A stretch of 43,713 nt of DNA, from assembly GCA_016935665.1 (NCBI GenBank), contig JAFGQN010000055.1:1-43713 (forward strand), written 5' to 3'. Below are positions 16,825-26,685 of this stretch, piece after piece. Source of the DNA: Deltaproteobacteria bacterium (GTDB lineage: Bacteria; Myxococcota_A; Polyangia; JAAYKL01). The translations under genes and the position numbers were made by a program. Below the pieces are notes generated by a model. It was given only the letters and a program-made list of their open reading frames with translations. It searched no databases and was not told the origin of the DNA. Within the stretch, counting starts at the first letter, position 1. Each line of letters starts with the position of its first letter.

Positions 16825-17135
16825 TGTTGCAATGGGCGGGACCCGTTTTTGCGCTGACCACCGTGGCCACCATCGCCGTGGGACACCATCTGGTGCGCAA
16901 GCTGAACTATCACTTTGGAACGCGGCCAGCCATTCCACTGTTTGTGTTGGGCGCAGGCATATTTGCCGGATCTTTTTTTTCAGACACAGATATGGTTAGC
17001 GGCGTGCTGGGCATCGTCGGCCTGACCACTATTGTCGATGGTGTTGAAATACTGAAACAGGAAAAACGCATCGCCAAAGGCCACGCGCCCATGAACCCCA
17101 ACCGCCCGGTCTCCCGAATATCTCCGGTGAAGTAG
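16821..17135 (+). CDS. DUF4491-like small membrane protein, second copy
   Basis: A 104-residue protein with the same plan as its upstream neighbour: hydrophobic helices, an aromatic turn RKLNYHFGTRPA corresponding to RLEYHVGAHVAK, and the tail KQEKRIAKGHAPMNPNRP corresponding to DQEKRVAAGQFPKKPKK. The two are divergent paralogues and may form a heterodimer in the membrane. They form a two-gene unit closed by a terminator-like hairpin. Confidence 0.62.
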   Translation: MMLQWAGPVFALTTVATIAVGHHLVRKLNYHFGTRPAIPLFVLGAGIFAGSFFSDTDMVSGVLGIVGLTTIVDGVEILKQEKRIAKGHAPMNPNRPVSRISPVK

Positions 17136-17148
17136 CAACTCCTATCTC

Positions 17149-17182
17149 GTCGAAACCCCTCCGGGCGACTGCTTTTTTTTCC
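17149..17182 (+). terminator. Probable intrinsic terminator after the DUF4491-like pair
   Basis: GTCG-aaa-CCC pairs with GGG-CGAC (17149-17169) and is followed by tgcTTTTTTTT (17173-17180). It lies just after the second small membrane protein. The stem is short with one bulge, but the T-run is strong. Confidence 0.6.
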
Positions 17183-17265
17183 ATCATGATCTTAACTGGT
17201 CGCGCCGGGCGGACGTTACCAGTAACACCTGTCTCGTCAATCTGAGGCAATGGAGGTGCTGCCCA

Positions 17266-18429
17266 ATGGCCAACTGTTTCGTATTTATCGGAGAGCCTGG
17301 CCCTGATGCCAAAGACAAACTGGGGATTCTCGAATCCAACGGGACCACTGCCAGACGCGTGGGGGACCCTGCGGATGTGAATGCGGTGGTGGATTTGTCC
17401 CCAATTGCGATTGTCATTCAGGGCGACCTGCCCATGCTGGGCGAGTACGTGGTGGCGCTGCGGGAACGTCGGGAACTCTCCCGGGTTCCGGTGATTGCGC
17501 GATTGTCCCGGTTTGAGCGGTCGGCGGTGGAGCATGCATTCCGCGGTGGTTGTGACGATATTATCGTGGATAGCAAGCTCAATCAGTTTCAGGCCATGGC
17601 CGCAGTGATCACCCAGCATGACGATTGGCAGTCCATGCGTGCGCCGGCGGGATTGGTGGTATTGGCGCATCAGGACCGCTACACGCGCATGCGAATTGGT
17701 CAGGTGCTCAGAAAAAATGGATTTGATTTGCATTTTGCCGCATCGACGGACGAGCTGGTGGAGGTGATTGATACTAAAAAGCCGCGCGCGGTGATTACCG
17801 CAGCGGATTTGCCACCCAGATCGCCGGTCAGTTATTCCAGCACCATGGACCATCAGGCGCCGTGGATAGTATTGGCAACCACGGAGCAAATGGCGCTTCT
17901 GGAAACAGCTGTGGAGGACCAGGAAGATATTAAATTCCTGGATAGCTCATCCGATGCGGAGTCTCTCACATTTGTGCTCAATGATTTTCTGGCTCCCAGG
18001 CAGAAGGCGGAGCGACGATCGCCCCGAATCCTGTATGGCACGACAGTGGCCTTCTGGCCCAAAGATGGCAGCGCTGCGGAGGAGTTTCTCGGGTTCACAT
18101 ACAACGTGAATATCGGCGGATTGTTCGTGCGGACGTTGACGCCGCCACCAATGCAATCGGTATTGTATCTTCGGTTTTCCCCGCCGTTTGGATTGGGTTC
18201 TGTGGTTATGACAGCGCAGGTGGTGTGGCGCAAAGCAATTGGAACATCTGGTGGAGCGGCCACACCGGAGGGTATGGGAGTGCAGTTTGTCGAGGCCATG
18301 CCGGCGGATCTGGCGGGGTTTGAAGGCGGATACAATGCACTGCGGGAAAACCAGGATAAACGCAAAGCCGCCTATACATCCAAAGCCCCGGAGGATCCCA
18401 CATACTGCAGTACAAGTGTTATTCCCTGA
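17266..18429 (+). CDS. PilZ-domain protein with two receiver-like domains
   Basis: A 387-residue cytoplasmic protein. Residues 1-120 and ~125-240 look like two degenerate receiver domains: alternating strand-helix pattern with PIAIVIQGDLP and LVVLAHQDRYTRMRIGQVLRK, but no clear phosphoacceptor Asp site. The C-terminal PilZ domain (about 248-355) has the RxxxR motif (R250-R254, RRSPR) and a second motif NVNIGG (280-285) where D/NxSxxG is expected, so Ser is replaced by Asn. PilZ domains bind cyclic di-GMP; the altered motif may weaken that. The tail is short and polar. GGAGG precedes the ATG. It is probably a single-gene unit; motility or surface control is a guess. Confidence 0.75.
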   Translation: MANCFVFIGEPGPDAKDKLGILESNGTTARRVGDPADVNAVVDLSPIAIVIQGDLPMLGEYVVALRERRELSRVPVIARLSRFERSAVEHAFRGGCDDIIVDSKLNQFQAMAAVITQHDDWQSMRAPAGLVVLAHQDRYTRMRIGQVLRKNGFDLHFAASTDELVEVIDTKKPRAVITAADLPPRSPVSYSSTMDHQAPWIVLATTEQMALLETAVEDQEDIKFLDSSSDAESLTFVLNDFLAPRQKAERRSPRILYGTTVAFWPKDGSAAEEFLGFTYNVNIGGLFVRTLTPPPMQSVLYLRFSPPFGLGSVVMTAQVVWRKAIGTSGGAATPEGMGVQFVEAMPADLAGFEGGYNALRENQDKRKAAYTSKAPEDPTYCSTSVIP

Positions 18430-18624
18430 TAAACAGCGGCATGTGAATCTTTTTTTTTGGGAAACAAAGTTGATTCATACCCGCAGGGAGCGTATATCGC
18501 GGGACGCATCCGGTGGTTACCTGACTTTAAAAGGAACCATGTGTTTCGATTATAGAAGTATTTGTCGGATCCTGGCCTAACCCATTCCGATATAGAATTA
18601 TTCAACATTAATTGCGATGTGCGC

Positions 18625-18653
18625 TTGACACCACCTCGCGACATGGATAAATC
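18625..18653 (+). promoter_or_regulatory. Predicted promoter of the tig-clpPX-lon cluster
   Basis: TTGACA (18625-18630) and TAAATC (18648-18653) are separated by 17 bases, 41 bases before the tig start. The -35 is perfect and the -10 partial. A typical heat-shock (RpoH) promoter was not seen. The rest of the 265-bp spacer shows no gene. Confidence 0.45.
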
Positions 18654-18694
18654 CGACTCTCTCATACTATCAGGGGGTCTTTAAGGAGGTAACC

Positions 18695-20149
18695 TTGTCT
18701 TCAACAGTGAAAAAAATAAGCCCGGTCGTTCAGGAATTGTCAATTACCATTCCTTCAGATGAAATTAAGAAATCCGCAGAACAGATGTTTGACAACATGC
18801 GCAAGCGCGCCAAGGTCAAGGGATTTAGACAGGGGAAAATGCCCTTGGCCATTGCCAGAAAAATGTTTGCGCCAAGCGTATATGCGGAGCTGACCAGCGA
18901 TTTGACCTATCGATTTTTCCTAGAGGCACTCAACGAGCACGAGCTTTCGCCAGTTGGCGAACCCAGATTTACGGATATTGCAGGGCTTATCAAAGAAGGG
19001 GAAGATTATTCCTTTACTGCAACTGTGGAAACAGCGCCTCGCCTGGAAACCATCAATACCGATGGCATCGTTTTGCAGAAAAAGAAAATCGTGGCCGACC
19101 CCAATGTGGTCAGCGATGAACTCATGAGAATGCAGAGCAGCCTGGCAACCACCAAAGATCTTGACGCGCCGCGCGCTGTTCAGCTCGGGGATCAGGTGAA
19201 TATGGAATTGCGCCGCAGACAGGAAGATGGGGAATGGGCCGAAAACGCGTTGCCGCAGGAGATGGTTCTGGAGGAAATGCAGAGTCCCAAAGAACTTTTA
19301 ACGAACCTGCCTGGAATGAATGTGGGCGATGAAAAAGAAATCGTGTTTGGCGAAGATAGAGATAATCCGATGACATTCCTGGTGAAGGTGATGGATGTGA
19401 AACAGCGCATCCTGCCAGAGCTCGATGATGATTTCGCCAAGGATTTGGGCGAGTTCGAGACTCTCGATGAATTGAAAGCAGATATTGAGAAAAAGTATAT
19501 CGCAAATGCTGAAAAACGAGAAAAAGATGTTTTGAAGCAGAAATTGCTTGAAGCACTGCGAGAAAAGAACGTCATGGAACTGCCGCCCACCATCCTGCAG
19601 AAGCAGACCGAAGCAATGCGGGGTCAATACGATCAGATTATTCAGCAGGTGGCGGATGCCAAAAAAGAGGCCAAAGGGGAAGATTCCGAGAAGACCGATG
19701 AAGGCGAGGCCGAAATCGACAACAGTTCCAAAAAAGCAGCAACAGAGATTGTGCATACGCATTTTCTGATTGAAGAAATTGCCCGCATTGGAGAGTTGAA
19801 AGTGACCCCCGAGGATGTGGAGGCGAAATATCAGGAAATGGCCGACGCCACAGGACTGCCTCTGGCGCGTTTAAAAGCGGAATATGCCAATCGCAAGTAT
19901 GCTTCCGAGTTGGAAACTCATATTTTGGAGGACAAGGTTTTTGATTTTATCGCGCCAAAGGTTACAATTGAGGAAGTCGACGCTATAACCGACGAGAATG
20001 CTGCGGCCGCTGATGACGAAGCCGAGTCCGCCGAGAAGAAAATCGCCGCAAAAAAAAAGGCGACAAAAAAGGCAACAACGAAAAAAATATCTACTAATAA
20101 GATAGCAGCTGCAACGAAAACGCCTGCAGTAGAAGATAACGACAAATAA
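18695..20149 (+). CDS. tig: Trigger factor chaperone
   Basis: A 484-residue ribosome-bound chaperone and prolyl isomerase that meets nascent chains at the exit tunnel. The ribosome-docking signature GFRQGKMP is at 43-50. The central FKBP-type domain (about 160-255) contains [11 protein letters not shown] and [15 protein letters not shown] but looks divergent, and the C-terminal helical arms follow. It starts with TTG after a strong AAGGAGG. Two oddities are a Glu/Lys-rich acidic insert in the arms near 335-355 ([18 protein letters not shown]) and a ~45-residue Lys/Ala/Thr tail. First gene of tig-clpP-clpX-lon, 26 bp before clpP. Confidence 0.95.
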   Translation: MSSTVKKISPVVQELSITIPSDEIKKSAEQMFDNMRKRAKVKGFRQGKMPLAIARKMFAPSVYAELTSDLTYRFFLEALNEHELSPVGEPRFTDIAGLIKEGEDYSFTATVETAPRLETINTDGIVLQKKKIVADPNVVSDELMRMQSSLATTKDLDAPRAVQLGDQVNMELRRRQEDGEWAENALPQEMVLEEMQSPKELLTNLPGMNVGDEKEIVFGEDRDNPMTFLVKVMDVKQRILPELDDDFAKDLGEFETLDELKADIEKKYIANAEKREKDVLKQKLLEALREKNVMELPPTILQKQTEAMRGQYDQIIQQVADAKKEAKGEDSEKTDEGEAEIDNSSKKAATEIVHTHFLIEEIARIGELKVTPEDVEAKYQEMADATGLPLARLKAEYANRKYASELETHILEDKVFDFIAPKVTIEEVDAITDENAAAADDEAESAEKKIAAKKKATKKATTKKISTNKIAAATKTPAVEDNDK

Positions 20150-20175
20150 CCCCATATCTTCTGAAAGGAACGTAT

Positions 20176-20832
20176 ATGAGCAATAGCAATTTCAGATCCG
20201 GCAGTGACTTAATGGCTTCCTACATTCCCTATCCCCAGATTGTGGAATATACCCACCGAGGCGAAAGAAGCTGGGATATTTTTTCAAGGCTACTGAAAGA
20301 TCGGATTATTTTCCTTGGAACTTCCATAACTGACGAGGTTGCCAATATAATTGTTGCTCAGTTGCTGTTTCTGTATTCCGATGATCCCGAAAAAGAGGTG
20401 ATGCTGTATATCAACTCACCGGGGGGATCTGTATCGGCCGGTTTGGCGATTTATGACACGATGCAGCACGTGGGTTGTCCTGTGGCAACGGTATGTCTGG
20501 GCCAGGCCGCATCCATGGCAGCGGTGCTGCTGAGTGCCGGTACTCCAGGCCGCCGATTTGCTCTGCCCAATTCAAGGGTATTGATTCATCAGCCTTTGGG
20601 AGGTGTGCAGGGACAGGCATCTGATATTGAGATTCATGCCAGAGAAATTTTGCGCATGAGAGAACGTCTGACAGACATTTTGGTATCCACCACGGGCCAG
20701 ACAGCGGAAAAGATTAGAGATGACTCGGACAGGGATTTTATCATGCCGGCGGAAGACGCAATGGAATACGGTGTGATTGACCAGGTTATGGCGCCAAATC
20801 CGGAGAAGATGAAGCGTCAAAAGAAGGATTGA
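20176..20832 (+). CDS. clpP: ATP-dependent Clp protease proteolytic subunit
   Basis: A 218-residue serine peptidase that forms the double-ring proteolytic chamber of ClpXP. The catalytic triad is visible as Ser113 (GQAASMAA), His138 (LIHQPLGG) and Asp187 (SDRDF). [18 protein letters not shown] is the oxyanion and substrate strand. The ~20 residues before YIPYPQIVE are probably a removable propeptide, as in E. coli ClpP. It follows tig and precedes clpX, so chaperone, protease chamber and unfoldase are made together. Confidence 0.96.
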   Translation: MSNSNFRSGSDLMASYIPYPQIVEYTHRGERSWDIFSRLLKDRIIFLGTSITDEVANIIVAQLLFLYSDDPEKEVMLYINSPGGSVSAGLAIYDTMQHVGCPVATVCLGQAASMAAVLLSAGTPGRRFALPNSRVLIHQPLGGVQGQASDIEIHAREILRMRERLTDILVSTTGQTAEKIRDDSDRDFIMPAEDAMEYGVIDQVMAPNPEKMKRQKKD

Positions 20833-20921
20833 GCGCCTTGCATGAACGCCGATGGCGCTTATACTAAGGCTAGAATAGGGTTTTGAACCGCTGGATTCAA
20901 ACACATGCAATGAGGTGAGTT

Positions 20922-22193
20922 TTGTCTCGCACCAGAGGAAATGACAGGCCAACTTTAAGCTGTTCTTTTTGCGGAAAAAGTCAAAAGGAAGTACGTAAGC
21001 TTATTGCCGGGCCAACAGTTTATATTTGCGACGAGTGCATAAGCCTGTGCAACGATATTATCGCCGAGGAACTCGATAATTCGGAGGAGCAGACGGATCC
21101 CAAAAATCTGCCCAAACCGTCGGAAATAAATGATGTTCTTAATGAGCATGTGATTGGTCAGGCAGAGGCCAAACGGGTGCTTTCGGTAGCGGTTTACAAT
21201 CACTACAAGCGGATTGAAGCCAAGAAGCGCAAGCGCAAATCCGATGGGGAAGTGGAGCTGCAGAAATCCAACATTCTGCTACTGGGTCCCACGGGGTGCG
21301 GTAAGACAGAACTTGCCAAGACCCTGGCTCGAATTCTGAATGTACCGTTTGCCATTGCGGACGCCACAGCATTGACCGAAGCGGGTTATGTTGGAGAGGA
21401 CGTTGAAAATATCATTGTGCAACTGCTGCAAAATGCGGATCACGATATTGAAAGAGCGCAGCGGGGCATTATTTATATCGATGAGGTCGATAAATTGTCC
21501 CGCAAGAGCGACAATCCCTCCATTACCCGCGACGTGTCCGGCGAAGGTGTGCAGCAGGCTCTGTTGAAACTCATCGAAGGGACAATTGCCAATGTACCGC
21601 CCAAAGGGGGACGAAAACATCCCCAGCAGGATTTTCTGCAGGTAGATACCACAGATATTCTTTTTATCTGTGGTGGTGCATTCCATGGGATTGAGAATAT
21701 TATTGAGCACCGACTGGGCCAGAAAACATTGGGTTTTGGCGCTGAGGTGAAAAATAAACAGGACAAGGAAGTAGGCGAACTGTTTGCAGAAATTCAGCCT
21801 GAGGATTTGCTGAAGTTTGGATTGATTCCAGAATTTGTTGGGCGATTGCCGGTAATCGCAACGTTGAGCGAATTGAACGAAGATGCGTTGGTTCAGATTT
21901 TGACCAAGCCGCAGAACGCGTTGGTGAAGCAATACGCGAAATTGCTGGAAATCGATGGCGTGAAACTCAAATTTACGGAAGAAGCCTTAGTAGCGGTCGC
22001 CCGTACAGCGATGGACCGTTCGGCTGGCGCACGTGGTTTGCGTTCGGTTCTTGAAAAAACCATGCTGGATATTATGTTTGAGCTTCCGTCGATGGATTCT
22101 CCCAAAGAAGTGGTTATCAGTGAAGACACTGTCACTAAAAAAGAACGTCCGCTCGTCGTGTTTGAGAAAGACAAAAAAGCGGAACTCGCCTGA
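20922..22193 (+). CDS. clpX: ClpX, ATPase subunit of ClpXP
   Basis: A 423-residue AAA+ unfoldase that delivers substrates to ClpP. The N-terminal zinc-binding domain has four Cys (C14, C17, C36, C39). Walker A is [15 protein letters not shown] with K128, followed by Walker [11 protein letters not shown] and the ring-pore and sensor regions ([28 protein letters not shown]). The IGF-like loop that docks ClpP is seen as LGFGAEV. The start is TTG with GAGGTGAG immediately upstream, an unusually tight spacing. It is separated from clpP by 89 bp and from lon by 80 bp. Confidence 0.96.
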   Translation: MSRTRGNDRPTLSCSFCGKSQKEVRKLIAGPTVYICDECISLCNDIIAEELDNSEEQTDPKNLPKPSEINDVLNEHVIGQAEAKRVLSVAVYNHYKRIEAKKRKRKSDGEVELQKSNILLLGPTGCGKTELAKTLARILNVPFAIADATALTEAGYVGEDVENIIVQLLQNADHDIERAQRGIIYIDEVDKLSRKSDNPSITRDVSGEGVQQALLKLIEGTIANVPPKGGRKHPQQDFLQVDTTDILFICGGAFHGIENIIEHRLGQKTLGFGAEVKNKQDKEVGELFAEIQPEDLLKFGLIPEFVGRLPVIATLSELNEDALVQILTKPQNALVKQYAKLLEIDGVKLKFTEEALVAVARTAMDRSAGARGLRSVLEKTMLDIMFELPSMDSPKEVVISEDTVTKKERPLVVFEKDKKAELA

Positions 22194-22273
22194 GATTTCT
22201 CTTTGTGCCTCATTTGCAACAGCTGTAAAGTGGTGACTTAATATGTTCTCCAAAACAATGAAAAGGCTCTGAC

Positions 22274-24712
22274 ATGGATTCATACCCCAATCAAATATCA
22301 CCGTTGGTTCGCGGACCTTTGCTGCCATTGCGTGACATTATAGTTTTCCCTCACATGGTAGTTCCCCTTTTTGTGGGGCGTGAGAAATCCATTGCCGCAC
22401 TGGAAGTGGCGATGAAAAAGGACAAACGAATTCTTTTAGCAGCACAGCGGGATGCCAAAGTGAACAATCCTGGCGCCCGGGATATTTATCCGGTGGGGAC
22501 CATTGGAACTATTGTGCAGTTGCTCAAATTACCGGATGATACAGTGAAAGTGCTGGTGGAAGGCAAGCAACGGGCGCGTATTCTGGACTACCTGGATTCA
22601 GGCAGTCATTTTAATGTGGAGTACGAACTCATCAACGAAGAAGACGAAAAATCGGTGGAAACCGATGCGCTGATGCGGGAAGTCCAGAGCACGTTTGAGA
22701 GTTATGTAAAGCTGAACAAGCAGATTCCCCCGGAAATGCTGATGACGGTTCAGAATATTACCGACCCGGCGCGAATGGCCGATTCCATCGTGGTGCATCT
22801 GTCGAGTGTGAAGCTGGCGGAACGTCAGGAACTGCTGGAAGATTTTTCACCGGCCAGCCGACTGACAAAGCTGTACCAGATGATGCAGAACGAAATTGAG
22901 ATTCTGCAGGTTGAAAAGCGAATTCGCACCCGTGTAAAAAAACAGATGGAGCGCTCTCAAAAAGAGTACTATCTCAACGAACAAATGCACGCGATTCAGC
23001 GGGAACTGGGCGAAAAGGATGAATTTCGCAGTGAATTGATTGAGCTGGAAAAGCAAATCAAGTCAAAGCCCGGCATCTCCAAAGAAGCGTTGGAGAAAAG
23101 CCGCAAGGAATTGAAAAAATTGCAGATGATGTCGCCCATGAGTGCGGAAGCGACGGTCATTCGCAACTATGTGGATTGGATTAGTCTGCTACCCTGGGGC
23201 AAGAAGTCCAGAGAGAGTTACGATTTGTCCAATTCGGAAAAAATACTTGACGAAGATCACTATGGATTAACCAAAATAAAAGAACGCATCATTGAACATC
23301 TGGCAGTACAGGCGCTTTCCAAAAAGCTTAATGGTCCCATTCTCTGTTTTGTGGGGCCCCCTGGAACCGGAAAAACGTCTCTGGCAAAATCAGTGGCGCG
23401 CGCCACGGGCAGGGAGTTTGTGAGACTGAGCCTGGGAGGGGTTCGGGATGAGGCGGAAATCCGCGGTCATCGCAGAACCTATATTGGCGCTATGCCTGGA
23501 AAGATTGTGCAAAGCCTCAAGAAGTCCGGTACCGACAATCCCGTTTTCCTGCTGGACGAAATCGACAAGATGAGTTCCGATTTTCGGGGTGATCCCGCGT
23601 CCGCGTTGCTGGAAGTGCTGGATCCGGAGCAGAACCACACGTTCAACGACCATTATCTGGATTTGGATTATGATTTGAGTGATGTGATGTTCATTACCAC
23701 GGCCAATATGTTGTCGGGAATTCCCATTCCGCTTCAGGACCGTATGGAGATCATCGAACTGTCCAGCTACACCGAGTATGAAAAGTTGAGTATCGCCACA
23801 AAATATCTGGTGCCCAAACAGCAGGAGCGCTGTGGATTGAAGGAAATTGAACTGAAGGTGGATGAAGAAGCCATCAGTGCCATCATTCATCAATACACCA
23901 AAGAAGCCGGCGTGCGAAATCTGGAGCGTGAAATCGCGTCGGTGTGTCGCAAAATAGCCAGAGACGTGGTGAAGCACGATGTGAAAGAACAGGTGGTAGT
24001 GGAAGCGAAGGATATTGCCAAATACCTGGGTGTGCCCAAATTCAAAGTGAGTGAGAAAGAGGCCGAAGACAAGGTGGGTTTGGTCAATGGTTTGGCGGTG
24101 ACGTCCGTCGGTGGTGATTTATTGACAGTGGAGACCTCGGCGGTGAGCGGTAAAGGCAAGCTGATTCGCACTGGCCGAATGGGAGAGGTTATGCAGGAGG
24201 CGTCTGAAGCTGCATACACATATGTGAGGTCCCGAGCGGCCATGCTGGGGTTGAAAGAAGATTTTTACAAGGATTTGGATATTCATGTACATTTTCCCGA
24301 AGGCGCAGTCCCCAAAGACGGTCCATCGGCGGGCATTGCCACGGCCACATGCATTATTTCTGCGCTCACTCGTATTCCGGTACGATCCGATTTGGCCATG
24401 ACCGGGGAAATCACCCTCAGAGGCCGTGTTCTTCCCATTGGTGGCGTCAAGGAAAAGTTGCTTGCCGCCCACCGGGGGCATGTCAGTACTGTGATTTTGC
24501 CGTCCGAAAACCGCAAGGATTTACACGAGATTCCGAAAAAAGTATTGGCGGCTCTGGATATTGTTCTGGTGGATCACATGGATCAGGTGCTTCGGGTGGC
24601 GCTGGCGGACAACGAAGTGGTGGAGCGGTTCGACAATTCCGAGGCATTAATCTATCGCAATGGTCGTTTAATCACCCCCGACAAAAAGCAGGAAGGTCCC
24701 ACTGTTTCCTGA
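22274..24712 (+). CDS. lon: ATP-dependent Lon protease
   Basis: An 812-residue LonA protease that degrades misfolded and regulatory proteins in the cytoplasm. The N-terminal substrate domain begins [20 protein letters not shown]. The AAA+ module has Walker [16 protein letters not shown] (K367) and Walker [12 protein letters not shown]. The peptidase domain carries the Ser-Lys dyad, Ser685 in [11 protein letters not shown] and Lys728 in [13 protein letters not shown]. The length is typical (~780-820). It closes the tig-clpP-clpX-lon quality-control group and is followed after 32 bp by a secreted-protein gene. Confidence 0.96.
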   Translation: MDSYPNQISPLVRGPLLPLRDIIVFPHMVVPLFVGREKSIAALEVAMKKDKRILLAAQRDAKVNNPGARDIYPVGTIGTIVQLLKLPDDTVKVLVEGKQRARILDYLDSGSHFNVEYELINEEDEKSVETDALMREVQSTFESYVKLNKQIPPEMLMTVQNITDPARMADSIVVHLSSVKLAERQELLEDFSPASRLTKLYQMMQNEIEILQVEKRIRTRVKKQMERSQKEYYLNEQMHAIQRELGEKDEFRSELIELEKQIKSKPGISKEALEKSRKELKKLQMMSPMSAEATVIRNYVDWISLLPWGKKSRESYDLSNSEKILDEDHYGLTKIKERIIEHLAVQALSKKLNGPILCFVGPPGTGKTSLAKSVARATGREFVRLSLGGVRDEAEIRGHRRTYIGAMPGKIVQSLKKSGTDNPVFLLDEIDKMSSDFRGDPASALLEVLDPEQNHTFNDHYLDLDYDLSDVMFITTANMLSGIPIPLQDRMEIIELSSYTEYEKLSIATKYLVPKQQERCGLKEIELKVDEEAISAIIHQYTKEAGVRNLEREIASVCRKIARDVVKHDVKEQVVVEAKDIAKYLGVPKFKVSEKEAEDKVGLVNGLAVTSVGGDLLTVETSAVSGKGKLIRTGRMGEVMQEASEAAYTYVRSRAAMLGLKEDFYKDLDIHVHFPEGAVPKDGPSAGIATATCIISALTRIPVRSDLAMTGEITLRGRVLPIGGVKEKLLAAHRGHVSTVILPSENRKDLHEIPKKVLAALDIVLVDHMDQVLRVALADNEVVERFDNSEALIYRNGRLITPDKKQEGPTVS

Positions 24713-24744
24713 TTTTCCCATCATTCATTAAACAGGAGTGACCG

Positions 24745-25806
24745 GTGCCCCATTGGCTGCGATATGTTTTGCCAGGATTGCTGGGAGTGATTTGCGGTGT
24801 TCCCACAGTTCAGGCCAGTTCTTTCAGTCAGGATGGTTCGGTAGTGACTCGGTTGCATCCCGCGGCCACGGTACATCAGGTGGGCGGGGTGGAGAGCACA
24901 CAGATTATCTCGCCCTGGAAGTGGCATACCAAAGCCGCACTGGATTTTGTTTTTGTGAGCAGTGACCAGAAGCGGGTGATGCAATCTGTTTTTGCCACGT
25001 CCCTTGGGTTTGGATTGCCGCTGGGACTGTCATTGCATTTGTCATTGCCGCTGGGATGGACCACCGATGCAAAAATAGGAAACGGTGAAACCGGGGGAGG
25101 CGTCGGGGACTTGCGAACGGGTTTACTGTATCAGATAAAGGCCGCGCCGCGAGGTGGTGTGGGTGCATTGTTGGGGATACTCGGTTACATTCCCACAGGG
25201 GACAGCACAAAGATGCTTGGTGATGGACATTTGGCGGTTGAGCCGTTTGTATCGGTCAGTCTCTCCTCATTTTCCACGTCGCTAACCCTGAATCTGGGAT
25301 ATCTGTTTCGCTGTGAACGGTATCTATCGCTGCAAAATGGGCGGCGTTTTGAGCAGGACGACGATTTGATTTGGCGCCTGGCGCTGCGCATTCCCAAAGA
25401 TGAGGATATTGCCTGGTCGCTCATTGTGAATGGCACAATTGGGGTCGCCACCCAGGATGGGGTATGGCCAAAGAAAAACAATCGGCCCGTCTGGTTTGGG
25501 GGAGCCATTGATTTTCCGGGCGCCGCCGACAGGCGTCTGGGACTGTTTGGATCTTTTTTGATTGGTGGTGCGGATAGAGGCGTACGTTTGGGAATTCAGT
25601 GGAGCGGCATCGCCAAAGACCGGGACGAAGATCGCGATGGGATTTTACTGCGCCATGACCAGTGTCCGCTGTTGCGCGAGGATGTGGATGGATTCAAAGA
25701 CGAGGACGGTTGCCCCGATTTGGACAACGACATGGATTCCTTCCCAGACAGCGAAGACGCCTGCCCACTGCAAAAAGGTGGCGAATTTTCCATGGACGGC
25801 TGCTGA
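24745..25806 (+). CDS. Secreted protein, predicted barrel plus C-terminal TSP3 calcium repeats
   Basis: A 353-residue protein that starts with GTG after AGGAG. A signal peptide ends near residue 24 (GVICGVPTVQA). Residues ~35-290 have barrel-like alternation (LGFGLPLGLSLHLSLPLGW, LTLNLGYLFRCERYLSL). The end (about 290-353) has TSP3-type repeats with Asp-rich calcium motifs and paired Cys (DEDRDGILLRHDQCP, EDVDGFKDEDGCPDLDNDMD, DSEDACPLQ). In many relatives this arrangement is followed by an OmpA peptidoglycan-binding domain; here the protein stops at the repeats. It lies 32 bp after lon. Function unknown. Confidence 0.62.
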   Translation: MPHWLRYVLPGLLGVICGVPTVQASSFSQDGSVVTRLHPAATVHQVGGVESTQIISPWKWHTKAALDFVFVSSDQKRVMQSVFATSLGFGLPLGLSLHLSLPLGWTTDAKIGNGETGGGVGDLRTGLLYQIKAAPRGGVGALLGILGYIPTGDSTKMLGDGHLAVEPFVSVSLSSFSTSLTLNLGYLFRCERYLSLQNGRRFEQDDDLIWRLALRIPKDEDIAWSLIVNGTIGVATQDGVWPKKNNRPVWFGGAIDFPGAADRRLGLFGSFLIGGADRGVRLGIQWSGIAKDRDEDRDGILLRHDQCPLLREDVDGFKDEDGCPDLDNDMDSFPDSEDACPLQKGGEFSMDGC

Positions 25807-26212
25807 TTCACAGCGAATCGAATTGATTCAACGAAAACAGAAATAAAACTGGTGGGCGATGCATTGGGGCGAGATGGTTCGTGTCGTTGTCCAAATGGCA
25901 GACAGCCAACTTCAGGTGAAACACCCAATTTTCAGGCGCAGGTGTTCTGTAACGTAAACAGTTTTTTCATATTGCCTTCGATGCGCCTCATATGGTCGTT
26001 TGGCTTCCTCATGAACACGGATCCTGGGGTATCTTTTTTCCTGCACTGTCTTAGACTCTGCTGTGATGTTTTTTTTAGACAGCGCAATTAGCTCTTATTG
26101 AATATCAGTTGCGGTTCCAGCGGGAACGTGGGCAAACAAAAAAAAGGAGCATTGATGCATTGGTGTGTGTTAAAGTAATTGGAAAAATGAAATTTTAAAA
26201 AAAGCAGGCGAT
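25807..26212. other. 406-bp intergenic stretch
   Basis: No gene seen. It holds two weak hairpins: GAATC/GATTC at 25815-25829 without a T-run, and CTGT/ACAG at 25947-25961 followed by six T, a weak terminator candidate for the upstream gene. A GTTCC/GGAAC stem lies near 26114-26127. The rest is AT-rich and probably carries the promoter of the next gene. Confidence 0.4.
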
Positions 26213-26533
26213 ATGGTAGACGACAATAAACTGGACAATTATTCCGAGCAGCAGGAACAACCCATTGTTTCCCAAAGTGAACTGGCGTTGGAGTTGCGCC
26301 CTCGACTTGAAAAGATTCTTGATGCAATGGTGGACGACGAGGTCATCGAATTTGAATCCGAAAAACGGGACCTGCTGTTGGCAGAGATGACCACAGCGGC
26401 TGAAAACGCACGCCACCCCAAAGCCATCCTGAAAGCCATTATGTATGCGTTGATTAAATCCGACAACGTGGAAGAGATTTATGGCAGCGATCCGGAGTTG
26501 CTCGTGTACATTGAAAAGGCCCTCTCTTTCTGA
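26213..26533 (+). CDS. Small acidic protein of unknown function
   Basis: A 106-residue, acidic, mostly helical protein without signal peptide or membrane helix. The first ~25 residues are polar and disordered (LDNYSEQQEQPIVSQSE). The remainder consists of amphipathic helices (LRPRLEKILDAMVDDEVIEF, HPKAILKAIMYALIKSDNVE). It resembles a small adaptor or interaction domain, but I do not recognise it. A short AGG lies before the ATG. It converges on the duplicated-domain gene. Confidence 0.55.
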   Translation: MVDDNKLDNYSEQQEQPIVSQSELALELRPRLEKILDAMVDDEVIEFESEKRDLLLAEMTTAAENARHPKAILKAIMYALIKSDNVEEIYGSDPELLVYIEKALSF

Positions 26534-26685
26534 TGTCTATCCAGGGTCTGGCCAAACGCTGGATACCAACGCCCCCTAACCTCTTACAACCTGGGGTTGG
26601 AATTATTCCGATTAATTGGGATGCACTGGATGGCGACACAGACTCTGTTATGGGGATTGTCAGTTGCGATTCCATCGACAGGTAT

